From Actinacidiphila yanglinensis (lineage in GTDB: Bacteria > Actinomycetota > Actinomycetes > Streptomycetales > Streptomycetaceae), in NCBI RefSeq assembly GCF_900107965.1, contig NZ_FNVU01000002.1:124001-188000 (forward strand): a stretch of 64,000 nt of DNA. Direction: 5' to 3'. Positions 33,991-43,408 of this stretch are shown one piece after another. How positions within the stretch are numbered: position 1 is the first letter of the stretch; each line of letters opens with the position of its first letter. The translations under genes and the position numbers were made by a program. The notes under the pieces were generated by a model. That model saw only the letters and a program-made list of their open reading frames with translations. It did not search any database and was not told the origin of the DNA.

Positions 33991-35016
33991 TTGACTGTCA
34001 CCGACGAGAGGACGGGCGCCGCGGCGCCCGTGTCCACCACCCCGCTGCTGGAAGTACGCGACCTGCACGTGGAGTTCCACACCCGCGACGGAGTCGCGCG
34101 CGCCGTCAACGGCGTGGACTACTCCGTGAACGCCGGCGAGACGCTGGCGGTGCTCGGCGAGTCCGGCTCCGGCAAGTCGGTCACCGCCCAGACGATCATG
34201 GGCATCCTCGACATGCCGCCCGGCCGGATCACGCAGGGCGAGATCCTCTTCCACGGCCAGGACATGCTCACGATGTCCGCCGAGCAGCGGCGGAAGATCC
34301 GCGGCCGGAAGATCGCGATGATCTTCCAGGACGCGCTGTCCTCGCTCAACCCGGTGCTCAGCGTGGGCTACCAGCTCGGCGAGATGTTCCGGGTGCACCA
34401 GGGCATGTCCCGCAAGCAGGCCCGGGCGAAGTCGATCGAGCTGATGGACCGGGTGCGCATCCCGGCCGCGAAGGAACGGATCGGCGACTACCCGCACCAG
34501 TTCTCCGGCGGCATGCGCCAGCGCATCATGATCGCGATGGCACTGGCCCTGGAGCCGGAGCTGATCATCGCGGACGAGCCGACCACGGCGCTGGACGTGA
34601 CGGTGCAGGCGCAGGTGATGGACCTGCTCGCGGAGTTGCAGCGCGAGTACAACATGGGCCTGATCCTGATCACGCACGACCTGGGCGTGGTCGCGGACGT
34701 CGCCGACAAGATCGCGGTGATGTACGCCGGGCGGATCGTGGAGACCTCGCCGGTGCACGACATCTACGCCAGGCCCGCGCACCCCTACACCAAGGGCCTG
34801 CTCCGGTCGATCCCGCGGCTGGACCAGAAGGGGCAGGAGCTCTACGCGATCAAGGGCCTGCCGCCCAACCTGACCCGTATCCCCGGCGGCTGCGCGTTCC
34901 ATCCGCGCTGCCCGATGGCACAGGACGTGTGCGCCACCGACGTGCCGCTGCTGCACCCGGTCGGCGCCGAGCGGGGCAGTGCCTGCCACTTCTGGAAGGA
35001 GACGATCGGTGACTGA
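33991..35016 (+). CDS. Oligopeptide ABC transporter ATPase, OppD type (set A)
   Basis: 341 residues. Walker A GESGSGKS (56-63), signature SGGMRQR, Walker [13 protein letters not shown] and the C-terminal OppD/F cysteine motif (CAFHPRCPMAQDVC) are visible. It powers peptide import with its OppF partner. TTG 33991 follows AGGAGG at 33978-33983, making this rare start credible. It contains a 219-bp block identical to the set B gene. Confidence 0.93.
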   Translation: MTVTDERTGAAAPVSTTPLLEVRDLHVEFHTRDGVARAVNGVDYSVNAGETLAVLGESGSGKSVTAQTIMGILDMPPGRITQGEILFHGQDMLTMSAEQRRKIRGRKIAMIFQDALSSLNPVLSVGYQLGEMFRVHQGMSRKQARAKSIELMDRVRIPAAKERIGDYPHQFSGGMRQRIMIAMALALEPELIIADEPTTALDVTVQAQVMDLLAELQREYNMGLILITHDLGVVADVADKIAVMYAGRIVETSPVHDIYARPAHPYTKGLLRSIPRLDQKGQELYAIKGLPPNLTRIPGGCAFHPRCPMAQDVCATDVPLLHPVGAERGSACHFWKETIGD

Positions 35017-36082
35017 GCCGCTGACCCGCGAGCCCGCCTCCCGCAAGCCCATCCTCCAGGTCCGCAACCTGGTGAAGCACTTCCCGCTGACCCGCGGCAT
35101 CCTGTTCAAGAAGGAGATCGGCGCCGTCAAGGCGGTCGACGGCATCTCCTTCGACCTGTACGCGGGGGAGACCCTCGGCATCGTCGGCGAGTCCGGTTGC
35201 GGCAAGTCCACCGTGGCCAAGCTGCTGATGAACCTGGAGCAGGCCACCTCCGGCGAGGTGTTCTACAAGGGTGAGGACATCACCCGGCTCTCGGGCCGGG
35301 CGCTGAAGGCGGTGCGCCGCAACATCCAGATGGTCTTCCAGGACCCCTACACCTCGCTGAACCCGCGGATGACGGTCGGCGACATCATCGGCGAGCCCTT
35401 CGACATCCACCCCGAGGTGGCGCCGAAGGGCGACCGGCGGGCCCGGGTGCGCGAGCTGCTGGACGTGGTCGGGCTGAACCCCGAGTACATCAACCGTTAC
35501 CCGCACCAGTTCTCCGGCGGCCAGCGGCAGCGGATCGGCATCGCCCGCGGCCTCGCCCTCAACCCGGAGATCATCATCTGCGACGAGCCGGTGTCCGCGC
35601 TGGACGTCTCGGTGCAGGCGCAGGTGGTCAACCTGATGGAGAAGCTCCAGGACGAGTTCGGCCTGTCCTACGTCTTCATCGCGCACGACCTGTCAATCGT
35701 GCGGCACATCTCCGACCGGGTCGGCGTGATGTACCTGGGACGGATGGCGGAGATCGGCACCGACACCGAGATCTACGAGCACCCGACCCACCCGTACACG
35801 CAGGCGCTGCTGTCCGCGGTGCCGGTGCCCGACCCGCAGGCCCGCGAGCGCCGCGAGCGGATCATCCTCACCGGCGACGTGCCCTCGCCCGCCAACCCGC
35901 CGTCCGGCTGCCGGTTCCGCACCCGCTGCTGGAAGGCGGAGGAGCGGTGCGCGCAGGAGACGCCGCTGCTGGCGGTGCCGTCGGTCTTCGCGGGCTCGGA
36001 CAGTCCGGCCGCGCACGAGTCGGCCTGCCACTTCGCCGCGGAGAAGGACGTGGTGGGGTCGGCCTCGGTCGACGCTGCCTGA
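35009..36082 (+). CDS. Oligopeptide ABC transporter ATPase, OppF type (set A)
   Basis: 357 residues with Walker [10 protein letters not shown], signature SGGQRQR, Walker [13 protein letters not shown] and the C-terminal [14 protein letters not shown] motif of OppF proteins. The start GTG overlaps the upstream stop by 8 bp (GTGACTGA). It ends the set A operon and is followed by a hairpin. Confidence 0.93.
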   Translation: MTEPLTREPASRKPILQVRNLVKHFPLTRGILFKKEIGAVKAVDGISFDLYAGETLGIVGESGCGKSTVAKLLMNLEQATSGEVFYKGEDITRLSGRALKAVRRNIQMVFQDPYTSLNPRMTVGDIIGEPFDIHPEVAPKGDRRARVRELLDVVGLNPEYINRYPHQFSGGQRQRIGIARGLALNPEIIICDEPVSALDVSVQAQVVNLMEKLQDEFGLSYVFIAHDLSIVRHISDRVGVMYLGRMAEIGTDTEIYEHPTHPYTQALLSAVPVPDPQARERRERIILTGDVPSPANPPSGCRFRTRCWKAEERCAQETPLLAVPSVFAGSDSPAAHESACHFAAEKDVVGSASVDAA

Positions 36083-36106
36083 CGCTCCGTCCGCTCCGCG
36101 CCCGCC

Positions 36107-36149
36107 GAAGCGCCCCGGTCCGCCGCCCGTCGCGGCCCCGGGGCGCTTC
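36107..36149 (+). terminator. Terminator hairpin after set A
   Basis: 12-bp arms GAAGCGCCCCGG and CCGGGGCGCTTC enclose a 19-nt loop. It lies 25 nt after the last set A gene. Confidence 0.75.
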
Positions 36150-36280
36150 GCCGTATGCGGCGCCCGGCCCCGCCCGGACGCGTCCAACCGGGTGAACTCG
36201 GGCCATCGGGCCGTCTTCTGACCCGCACTTGCCCCCGCGACACGGGGGAGAAGAAGTGCGGATATGACCGTATTGCGGTG

Positions 36281-36314
36281 TCATGGATACTCACATGCCA
36301 TTTGTGATCCATGA
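36281..36314 (+). promoter_or_regulatory. Hairpin overlapping the ribosome site of set B lipoprotein gene
   Basis: TCATGGAT at 36281 pairs with ATCCATGA at 36307-36314. Inside it, TCACA (36291-36295) pairs with TGTGA (36303-36307). The right arm runs into the GAGGAGG site at 36313-36319. This could be a protein operator or an RNA fold limiting translation. Confidence 0.5.
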
Positions 36315-36325
36315 GGAGGCGTTCG

Positions 36326-37963
36326 ATGCGCGGAGCCACACGCGTGAGGTGTGCCGTCGGCGTGCTGGCGGTCGCCCTGGCCGCGACGGCCTGCGGCGGC
36401 GGGAGTAGTGGCAGCAGCGGCGGCAGCAGTGGCGGCATCGTCCGTGCCTCCTGGGGCGACCCGCAGAACCCGCTCGAGCCGACCGACACCAACGAGGTGC
36501 AGGGCGGCAAGGTGCTCGACATGATCTTCCGGGGCCTGAAGAAGTACAACCCGAAGACCGCCAAGGCCGAGAACATGATCGCCCAGTCGATCACCTCCAC
36601 CGACGCGCAGAACTTCGACATCAAGATCAAGCCCGGCTGGAAGTTCAGCAACGGCCAGCCGGTCACCTCCGACTCGTTCATCAACGCCTGGAACTACGGC
36701 GCCGACCTGAAGAACGCGCAGCTGAACGCCTTCTTCTTCGAGCAGATCGACGGCTACGACAAGGTGCACCCGGACGCCGTCGGCGCCACGCCCACCGCCA
36801 CCAAGCTCTCGGGCCTGACGAAGGTGTCCGACACCGAGTTCAAGGTGAAGCTCAACACGAAGTTCTCGCTGTGGCCGGACACCCTCGGCTACGCGGCCTT
36901 CTACCCGCTGCCCCAGTCGTTCTTCACCGACCACTCGGGCTGGCTGAAGAAGCCGGTCGGCAACGGCCCGTACCTGATCCAGCAGTACACCAAGGGCACG
37001 CAGATGTCCCTGCGCAAGTGGACCGGGTACAAGGGCGACGACGCCGCCGCGAACAACGGTGTCGACCTGCGCGTCTACACGGACAACAACACCGCGTACA
37101 CCGACCTGCAGGCCGGCAACATCGACCTCGTCGACGACATCCCGGCCTCGCAGCTCAAGAACGTCAAGTCCGACCTCGGCAGCCGCTACATCAACGAGCC
37201 GGCCGGCATCATCCAGACCATCTCCTTCCCGCTGTACGCCAAGGGCTGGTCGACGCCGCAGTCCGCGCTGGTCCGGCAGGGCCTGTCGATGGCGATCAAC
37301 CGGAAGCAGATCACCCAGCAGATCTTCCAGAACACCCGCACCCCGGCCTCCGACTGGACCTCGCCGGTGCTCGGCGACGCGGGCGGCTTCAAGGAAGGGC
37401 TGTGCGGCCAGGAGTGCGACTACAACCCGACCAAGGCCAAGCAGCTCATCCAGCAGGGCGGCGGCCTGCCCGGCGGGAAGATCACCATCGGCTACAACGC
37501 CGACACCGGCTCGCACAAGGAGTGGGTGGACGCCACCTGCAACAGCATCAACAACGTGCTGGGCAACAACAAGGCGTGCGTGGGTGAACCCACCGGCACC
37601 TTCGCCGACTTCCGGAACAAGATCACCAACAAGCAGATGACCAACCCGTTCCGGTCCGGCTGGCAGATGGACTACCCGCTGATCCAGGACTTCCTGCAGC
37701 CGCAGTACTTCACCAACGCCTCCTCGAACGACTCGCACTACAACAGTCCGACCTTCGACAAGCTGGTCAACCAGGCCAACGCGGAGAGCAACAGCAGCCA
37801 GGCGGTCAGCACCTTCCAGGACGCCGAGAAGCAACTGGTCAAGGACATGCCGGCGATCCCGCTGTGGTACCAGAACGGCAGCGCGGGCTACTCCTCCAAC
37901 CTGACCGACGTCGCCCTCAACCCGTTCAGCGTGCCGGTCTACAACGAGATCAAGGTCAAGTGA
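36326..37963 (+). CDS. Oligopeptide ABC transporter, binding lipoprotein (set B)
   Basis: 545-residue OppA-like lipoprotein with lipobox AATAC and lipidated C23, plus a short Gly/Ser linker. It is a paralogue of the set A protein and shares its start (GDPQNPLEP-TNEVQGGKVLDM) and end (MPAIPLWYQNG). It binds peptides for the set B transporter. ATG 36326 has GAGGAGG at 36313-36319; an in-frame ATG at 36311 lies before that site. A perfect stem-loop follows the stop. Confidence 0.92.
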   Translation: MRGATRVRCAVGVLAVALAATACGGGSSGSSGGSSGGIVRASWGDPQNPLEPTDTNEVQGGKVLDMIFRGLKKYNPKTAKAENMIAQSITSTDAQNFDIKIKPGWKFSNGQPVTSDSFINAWNYGADLKNAQLNAFFFEQIDGYDKVHPDAVGATPTATKLSGLTKVSDTEFKVKLNTKFSLWPDTLGYAAFYPLPQSFFTDHSGWLKKPVGNGPYLIQQYTKGTQMSLRKWTGYKGDDAAANNGVDLRVYTDNNTAYTDLQAGNIDLVDDIPASQLKNVKSDLGSRYINEPAGIIQTISFPLYAKGWSTPQSALVRQGLSMAINRKQITQQIFQNTRTPASDWTSPVLGDAGGFKEGLCGQECDYNPTKAKQLIQQGGGLPGGKITIGYNADTGSHKEWVDATCNSINNVLGNNKACVGEPTGTFADFRNKITNKQMTNPFRSGWQMDYPLIQDFLQPQYFTNASSNDSHYNSPTFDKLVNQANAESNSSQAVSTFQDAEKQLVKDMPAIPLWYQNGSAGYSSNLTDVALNPFSVPVYNEIKVK

Positions 37964-37970
37964 GACCGGC

Positions 37971-38006
37971 CGGAGGCCGCACCGGGGCGACCCGGTGCGG
38001 CCTCCG
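37971..38006 (+). promoter_or_regulatory. Intercistronic stem-loop, set B lipoprotein/permease
   Basis: Perfect 16-bp stem (CGGAGGCCGCACCGGG) with loop GCGA, 7 nt after the lipoprotein stop and before the permease gene. It is the counterpart of the set A and bldK hairpins. Confidence 0.7.
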
Positions 38007-38033
38007 CCCGCTCCCGGCGGCGGAGGAGGTCCG

Positions 38034-38957
38034 ATGGGACGCTATGTGATCCGGCGGCTGCTCCAGATGATCCCGGTGTTCATCGGCAGCACCTTCCTGA
38101 TCTTCTTCATGGTCTACGCGCTCGGCGACCCGGTCGCCGCGCTCTTCGGCGAGAAGGCGCCCGACCCGGCCACCGCCGCCCAGATCCGGCACGACCTGTA
38201 CCTCGACCACTCGCTGGGCGCCCAGTACCTGCACTACATGAAGAACATCTTCGTCGGGGACTTCGGCACCGCCTTCAACGGCGAGCCGGTGCTCACGCTG
38301 ATGGGAGACGCCTTCCCGATCACGATCCGGCTGACCATCGTCGCCATCATCTTCGAGATCATCATCGGCATCCTGCTCGGCGTGATCACCGGAATGCGGC
38401 GCGGCAAGCCGGTCGACACCGGGGTGCTGCTGCTCACCCTGGTGGTCATCTCGGTGCCCACCTTCGTCACCGGCTACGTGCTCCAGTACGTCTTCGGCGT
38501 GGAGCTGAAATGGACCAGCCCATCGGTGTCCCCGAGCGCGCCGTTCAACGAACTGATCCTGCCCGGGCTGGTGCTGGCCCTGGTCTCCCTCGCCTACGTC
38601 ACCCGGCTCACCCGCACCTCGATCGCGGAGAACACCCGCGCCGACTACGTGCGCACCGCCGTCGCCAAGGGGCTGCCACGGCACCGGGTGATCATCCGCC
38701 ACCTGCTGCGCAACTCGCTGATCCCGGTGGTGACCTTCATCGGCACCGACATCGGCGCCCTGATGGGCGGCGCGATCGTCACGGAGCGGATCTTCAACAT
38801 CCACGGCGTCGGCTACCAGCTCTACCAGGGCATCCTGCGCAACAACGCGCCCACCGTGGTCGGTTTCGTCACCATCCTGGTGCTGGTCTTCCTGCTGGCC
38901 AACCTCCTTGTCGACCTGCTCTACGCGGTCCTGGACCCGAGGATTCGCTATGCCTGA
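38034..38957 (+). CDS. Oligopeptide ABC transporter permease, OppB type (set B)
   Basis: 307 residues, same length as the set A copy, starting MGRYVIRRLLQMIPVFIGST, with about six membrane helices and the RADYVRTAVAKGLPRHRV coupling loop. GGAGGAGG precedes ATG 38034. It overlaps the next gene by 8 bp (ATGCCTGA). Confidence 0.94.
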   Translation: MGRYVIRRLLQMIPVFIGSTFLIFFMVYALGDPVAALFGEKAPDPATAAQIRHDLYLDHSLGAQYLHYMKNIFVGDFGTAFNGEPVLTLMGDAFPITIRLTIVAIIFEIIIGILLGVITGMRRGKPVDTGVLLLTLVVISVPTFVTGYVLQYVFGVELKWTSPSVSPSAPFNELILPGLVLALVSLAYVTRLTRTSIAENTRADYVRTAVAKGLPRHRVIIRHLLRNSLIPVVTFIGTDIGALMGGAIVTERIFNIHGVGYQLYQGILRNNAPTVVGFVTILVLVFLLANLLVDLLYAVLDPRIRYA

Positions 38958-39957
38958 ACCGAAGGAACCGATCGACCCGAACGAAGCGATCGATCCGAAC
39001 CAGGCCATCGCGCCGACCAGCGGTTTCGGCGGCGGCATGGACCTGGCCGCCACCGACGCGGAGACGCTGGAGAAGCCGCCCGGCGAGGAGCAGGAGGGCG
39101 GCCCGTCCGCCAAGCCCCGCAGCCTGTGGTCCGACGCGTGGCGCGACCTGCGCCGCAACCCGATCTTCATCATCTCCGCGCTGATCATCCTGTTCCTGGT
39201 GTTCATCTCGATCTGGCCCGGCACGATCGCCACCCAGGACCCGCTCGCGGCCAACCTGGCCAAGGCGCAGGACGGTCCGGCCCCCGGCCACCCCTTCGGC
39301 TTCGACAACCAGGGCCGCGACGTCTACACCCGCGTGGTGTACGGGGCCAGGGCGTCGGTCACGGTCGGCGTGTGCGCGACCGCCGGCGTGGTCATCCTCG
39401 GCAGCGTGCTGGGCGGGCTCGCCGGGTTCTTCGGCGGCTGGTGGGACGCGGTCCTCTCCCGGATCAGCGACGTGTTCTTCGGTATCCCGGTGGTGCTGGG
39501 CGGCCTGGTCTTCCTGTCGGTGGTCACCAACTCCACGGTGTGGCCGGTGGTCGGCTTCATGGTGCTGCTCGGCTGGCCGCAGATCGCCCGTATCGCCCGC
39601 GGTTCGGTGATCACCGCCCGCCAGAACGACTACGTGCAGGCCGCCCGCGCGCTCGGCGCCGGCAACTCCCGGATGCTGGTCCGCCACATCGCGCCCAACG
39701 CGGTCGCCCCGGTGATCGTGGTCGGCACCATCGCGCTGGGCACGTACATCGCGCTGGAGGCGACCCTGTCCTACCTCGGCGTGGGCCTGAAACCGCCCAC
39801 TGTCTCCTGGGGGATCGACATCTCCGACGCCTCCAACGAGATCCGCAACGCGCCGCACATGCTGCTGTGGCCGGCCGGCGCGCTGAGCCTGACGGTGCTG
39901 GCGTTCATCATGCTCGGCGACGCGGTCCGCGACGCCCTCGACCCCAAGCTGCGCTGA
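38950..39957 (+). CDS. Oligopeptide ABC transporter permease, OppC type (set B)
   Basis: 335 residues. The acidic, repeat-like N-terminal extension (KEPIDPNEAIDPNQAI) is longer than in the set A copy. About six membrane helices follow, with the coupling loop DYVQAARALGAGNSRMLVRHIAPN. The 3' end is identical in DNA to set A over 117 bases. Confidence 0.94.
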   Translation: MPEPKEPIDPNEAIDPNQAIAPTSGFGGGMDLAATDAETLEKPPGEEQEGGPSAKPRSLWSDAWRDLRRNPIFIISALIILFLVFISIWPGTIATQDPLAANLAKAQDGPAPGHPFGFDNQGRDVYTRVVYGARASVTVGVCATAGVVILGSVLGGLAGFFGGWWDAVLSRISDVFFGIPVVLGGLVFLSVVTNSTVWPVVGFMVLLGWPQIARIARGSVITARQNDYVQAARALGAGNSRMLVRHIAPNAVAPVIVVGTIALGTYIALEATLSYLGVGLKPPTVSWGIDISDASNEIRNAPHMLLWPAGALSLTVLAFIMLGDAVRDALDPKLR

Positions 39958-39973
39958 GGAAGGAGGAGTTCCG

Positions 39974-41050
39974 ATGTCCACAGGCGGCTCAGGAGCCACG
40001 GACGCGCTGATGGCACCCACCCCGCGGCCGCCCGGCGGCGACGAGGGCGGTCCGCTGCTCGACGTACGCGACCTGCACGTGGAGTTCCGTACCAGGGAGG
40101 GCACCGCCAAGGCGGTCAACGGGGTCGACTACTCCGTGAACGCCGGCGAGACGCTGGCGGTGCTCGGCGAGTCCGGTTCCGGCAAGTCGGTCACCGCCCA
40201 GGCGATCATGGGCATCCTCGACTCGCCCCCGGGCTTCATCACCCGCGGCGAGGTCGTCTTCCAGGGCCGCGACCTGCTCAAGCTCGGCAACGAGGAGCGG
40301 CGCAAGATCCGCGGCGCGAAGATGGCGATGATCTTCCAGGACGCGCTGTCCTCGCTCAACCCGGTGCTCAGCGTGGGGGAGCAGCTCGGCGAGATGTTCC
40401 GGGTGCACCGGGGGATGTCCCGCAAGGACTCCCGCGCCAAGGCGATCGAGCTGATGGAGCGGGTCCGCATCCCCGCCGCCCGCGAACGCGTCAAGCAGTA
40501 CCCGCACCAGTTCTCCGGCGGTATGCGGCAGCGCGTGATGATCGCGATGGCGCTCGCGCTGGAGCCGGAGCTGATCATCGCGGACGAGCCGACCACGGCG
40601 CTGGACGTGACGGTGCAGGCGCAGGTGATGGACCTGCTCGCGGAGTTGCAGCGCGAGTACAACATGGGCCTGATCCTGATCACGCACGACCTGGGCGTGG
40701 TCGCGGACGTCGCCGACAAGATCGCGGTGATGTACGCCGGGCGGATCGTGGAGACCTCGCCGGTGCACGACATCTACCGCGCGCCCGCCCACCCGTACAC
40801 CAGGGGCCTGCTCGACTCCATCCCGCGGCTGGACCAGAAGGGCCGCGAGCTGTACGCGATCAAGGGCCTGCCGCCCAACCTGCTGCACATCCCGCCGGGT
40901 TGCGCCTTCAACCCGCGCTGCCCGCGCGCCCAGGCCGTGTGCCGGACGGACGAGCCGCCGCTGTACCGGGTCAGCGAGGACCGGGCGAGTGCCTGCCACT
41001 TCTGGAAGGAGACCCTGGATGACGACAGCCTCCCGTCCCCAGACGCCTGA
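39974..41050 (+). CDS. Oligopeptide ABC transporter ATPase, OppD type (set B)
   Basis: 358 residues with Walker A GESGSGKS, signature SGGMRQR, Walker [13 protein letters not shown] and the C-terminal [14 protein letters not shown] motif. AGGAAGGAGGAG precedes ATG 39974. A 219-bp core block is identical to the set A gene although the flanks are diverged. It overlaps the next gene by 32 bp. Confidence 0.93.
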   Translation: MSTGGSGATDALMAPTPRPPGGDEGGPLLDVRDLHVEFRTREGTAKAVNGVDYSVNAGETLAVLGESGSGKSVTAQAIMGILDSPPGFITRGEVVFQGRDLLKLGNEERRKIRGAKMAMIFQDALSSLNPVLSVGEQLGEMFRVHRGMSRKDSRAKAIELMERVRIPAARERVKQYPHQFSGGMRQRVMIAMALALEPELIIADEPTTALDVTVQAQVMDLLAELQREYNMGLILITHDLGVVADVADKIAVMYAGRIVETSPVHDIYRAPAHPYTRGLLDSIPRLDQKGRELYAIKGLPPNLLHIPPGCAFNPRCPRAQAVCRTDEPPLYRVSEDRASACHFWKETLDDDSLPSPDA

Positions 41051-42110
41051 GCAGCCCCTCCCGCCCGACCCCGCCGACCGCGAACCGATCCTCTCCGTCC
41101 GCGGCCTGGTCAAGCACTTCCCGCTGACCCGCGGCATCCTGTTCAAGAAGCAGATCGGCGCCGTCCAGGCCGTCGACGGGGTCAACTTCGACCTGTACGC
41201 GGGAGAGACGCTGGGCATCGTCGGCGAGTCCGGCTGCGGCAAGTCGACCGTGGCCAGGCTGCTGATGAACCTGGAGCAGCCCACCGCGGGCGAGATCCTC
41301 TTCAAGGGCGAGGACATCACCAAGCTGTCCGGGCGGGCGCTGAAGGCGGTGCGCCGCAACATCCAGATGGTCTTCCAGGACCCGTACACCTCGCTGAACC
41401 CGCGGATGACGGTCGGCGACATCATCGGCGAGCCGTTCGAGATCCACTCCGAGGTGGCGCCGAAGGGCGACCGGCGGCGGCGGGTACGGGAACTGCTGGA
41501 CGTGGTCGGGCTGAACCCCGAGTACATCAACCGCTACCCGCACCAGTTCTCCGGCGGCCAGCGGCAGCGGATCGGCATCGCCCGCGGGCTGGCGCTGCAC
41601 CCCCAGGTCATCGTGGCGGACGAGCCGGTCTCGGCGCTGGACGTCTCGGTGCAGGCCCAGGTGGTCAACCTGATGGAGCGGTTGCAGGACGAGTTCCAGC
41701 TGTCGTACATGTTCATCGCACACGACCTGTCGATCGTGCGGCACATCGCCGACCGGGTCGGCGTGATGTACCTGGGCAAGATCGTGGAGATCGGCTCGGA
41801 CGAGCAGATCTACGAGCACCCGACGCACCCGTACACGCAGGCGCTGCTGTCCGCGGTGCCGGTGCCGGACCCGCAGGCCCGCGAGCACCGCGAACGGATC
41901 ATCCTCGCCGGCGACGTGCCGTCGCCCGCCAACCCGCCGTCGGGCTGCCGGTTCCGGACCCGCTGCTGGAAGGCACAGGAGATCTGCGCCGAGAAGGAGC
42001 CGCCGCTGCTGGTGCCGGAGGTCTTCCGCGGCACCGCGGGCCCGGCCGAGCACCCGTCGGCCTGCCACTTCGCGGAGGAGAAGCAGATCGTCCCACCCGA
42101 GTCCGAGTGA
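41019..42110 (+). CDS. Oligopeptide ABC transporter ATPase, OppF type (set B)
   Basis: 363 residues with Walker [10 protein letters not shown], signature SGGQRQR, Walker [13 protein letters not shown] and the [14 protein letters not shown] motif. ATG 41019 follows AAGGAGA and lies within the end of the upstream gene. It is the last gene of set B and faces the bldK-like operon across a shared terminator. Confidence 0.92.
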   Translation: MTTASRPQTPEQPLPPDPADREPILSVRGLVKHFPLTRGILFKKQIGAVQAVDGVNFDLYAGETLGIVGESGCGKSTVARLLMNLEQPTAGEILFKGEDITKLSGRALKAVRRNIQMVFQDPYTSLNPRMTVGDIIGEPFEIHSEVAPKGDRRRRVRELLDVVGLNPEYINRYPHQFSGGQRQRIGIARGLALHPQVIVADEPVSALDVSVQAQVVNLMERLQDEFQLSYMFIAHDLSIVRHIADRVGVMYLGKIVEIGSDEQIYEHPTHPYTQALLSAVPVPDPQAREHRERIILAGDVPSPANPPSGCRFRTRCWKAQEICAEKEPPLLVPEVFRGTAGPAEHPSACHFAEEKQIVPPESE

Positions 42111-42145
42111 GCGGCCTGTGCACCCGTCAGCCGCACCAAGCGCAA

Positions 42146-42196
42146 CGCCAGGGCCGCATCCGGATGTTCAAGGGGTGTCCGGATGCGGCCCTGGCG
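42146..42196. terminator. Bidirectional terminator between set B and the bldK-like operon
   Basis: Perfect 19-bp stem (CGCCAGGGCCGCATCCGGA) with a 13-nt loop, between two convergent stop codons. It can serve both strands. Confidence 0.88.
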
Positions 42197-42223
42197 CCGA
42201 GTGGAGGCTGAACTGAGCCCGGG

Positions 42224-43387
42224 TCAAAGGGTCTTGTCAGCCGCCTCCTCGGCCCCGGCGAGTGCCGGGTCGAGGATGATGTCCTCGGCCCGCGCCGTGA
42301 CCGTCGGCTCTTCGGGGAAGTGGCACGCCGTCAGGTGGCCCTCGGAGCTGCCGCCGAGCTGGATCAGCGGCGGTTCCTCGTCCGCGCAGAGGTCCTGCGC
42401 CTTCCAGCAGCGGGTGCGGAAGCGGCAGCCCGACGGCGGGTTGATCGGCGAGGGCACGTCGCCCGCCAGCCGGATCCGCTCACGGCCCTTGTCGTCCGGG
42501 TCCGCCTCCGGCGCCGCGCTCAGCAGCGCGTGCGTGTACGGGTGGCGCGGCTTGACGTAGATGGACTCGCGGTCGCCGATCTCGACGATCTTGCCCAGGT
42601 ACATCACCGCGATGCGCTGCGAGAAGTGCCGGACGATCGCCAGGTCGTGCGCGATGAACAGGAACGCGATACCGAGTTCCTTCTGCACCTGCTGCAGCAG
42701 GTTGACGACCTGCGCCTGGATGGAGACGTCCAGCGCGGAGACCGGCTCGTCGGCCACGATCAGCTTCGGGTTCACCGACAGTGCCCGGGCCACACCGATG
42801 CGCTGCCGCTGACCGCCGGAGAACTCGTGCGGGAAGCGGTTGTAGTGCTCGGGGTTGAGGCCGACGGTCTCCAGCAGTTCGCGGACCCGCTTCTCGCGGC
42901 CGCCGGTCGGGTTGATCCCGTTGATCTCCATCGGGGCGGAGATGATGTTGCCGACCGTCTGCCGCGGGTTGAGCGAGGCGTACGGGTCCTGGAAGATCAT
43001 CTGGATCTCGGACCGGATCGGCGCGAGCTGCCTGCGGGAGGCGTGCGTGATGTCCTGCCCGGCGTACGCCACCTTGCCGTCGGTCGGCTCCAGCAGCCGG
43101 GTGACCAGGCGCCCGGTGGTGGACTTGCCACAGCCGGACTCGCCGACCATGCCGAGGGCCTCGCCCTTGTCGATGTGGAAGTCGATACCGTCGACCGCCC
43201 GCACGTCCCCGACGCGGCGCTGGAAGACGAAGCCGCCGTTGATCGGGAAGTACTTGCGCATGCCGGTGACTTCCAGCAGCCGCTCGCCCGTCTCGGGGCG
43301 CTGGGCCGGGACGGCCTTGTCCGCTTCCGGGGCCGCGTCCGCCGTGGCGCCCTTTTCCAGGCTCGGCTTCTGCTGCTCTTCACTCAT
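42224..43387 (-). CDS. bldKE: BldK-like oligopeptide transporter ATPase, OppF type
   Basis: 387 residues. Walker [10 protein letters not shown], signature SGGQRQR, Walker [13 protein letters not shown] and the [14 protein letters not shown] motif mark an OppF-type ATPase. It is the fifth and last gene of the minus-strand operon permease-lipoprotein-permease-ATPase-ATPase, which is the bldKA-E order. BldK imports a signalling peptide needed for aerial mycelium formation in S. coelicolor. GAGGAA precedes ATG 43387. The gene name rests on order and context, not on an alignment. Confidence 0.85.
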   Translation of the reverse strand: MSEEQQKPSLEKGATADAAPEADKAVPAQRPETGERLLEVTGMRKYFPINGGFVFQRRVGDVRAVDGIDFHIDKGEALGMVGESGCGKSTTGRLVTRLLEPTDGKVAYAGQDITHASRRQLAPIRSEIQMIFQDPYASLNPRQTVGNIISAPMEINGINPTGGREKRVRELLETVGLNPEHYNRFPHEFSGGQRQRIGVARALSVNPKLIVADEPVSALDVSIQAQVVNLLQQVQKELGIAFLFIAHDLAIVRHFSQRIAVMYLGKIVEIGDRESIYVKPRHPYTHALLSAAPEADPDDKGRERIRLAGDVPSPINPPSGCRFRTRCWKAQDLCADEEPPLIQLGGSSEGHLTACHFPEEPTVTARAEDIILDPALAGAEEAADKTL

Positions 43388-43408
43388 TGCTGGTTCCTCG
43401 ACTCCCGG

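Noticed and set aside
30412..42110. Tandem transporter operons considered as a composite transposon
   Set aside because: No transposase, terminal inverted repeats or target duplications are visible. Identity is patchy, which fits an old tandem duplication with later conversion.
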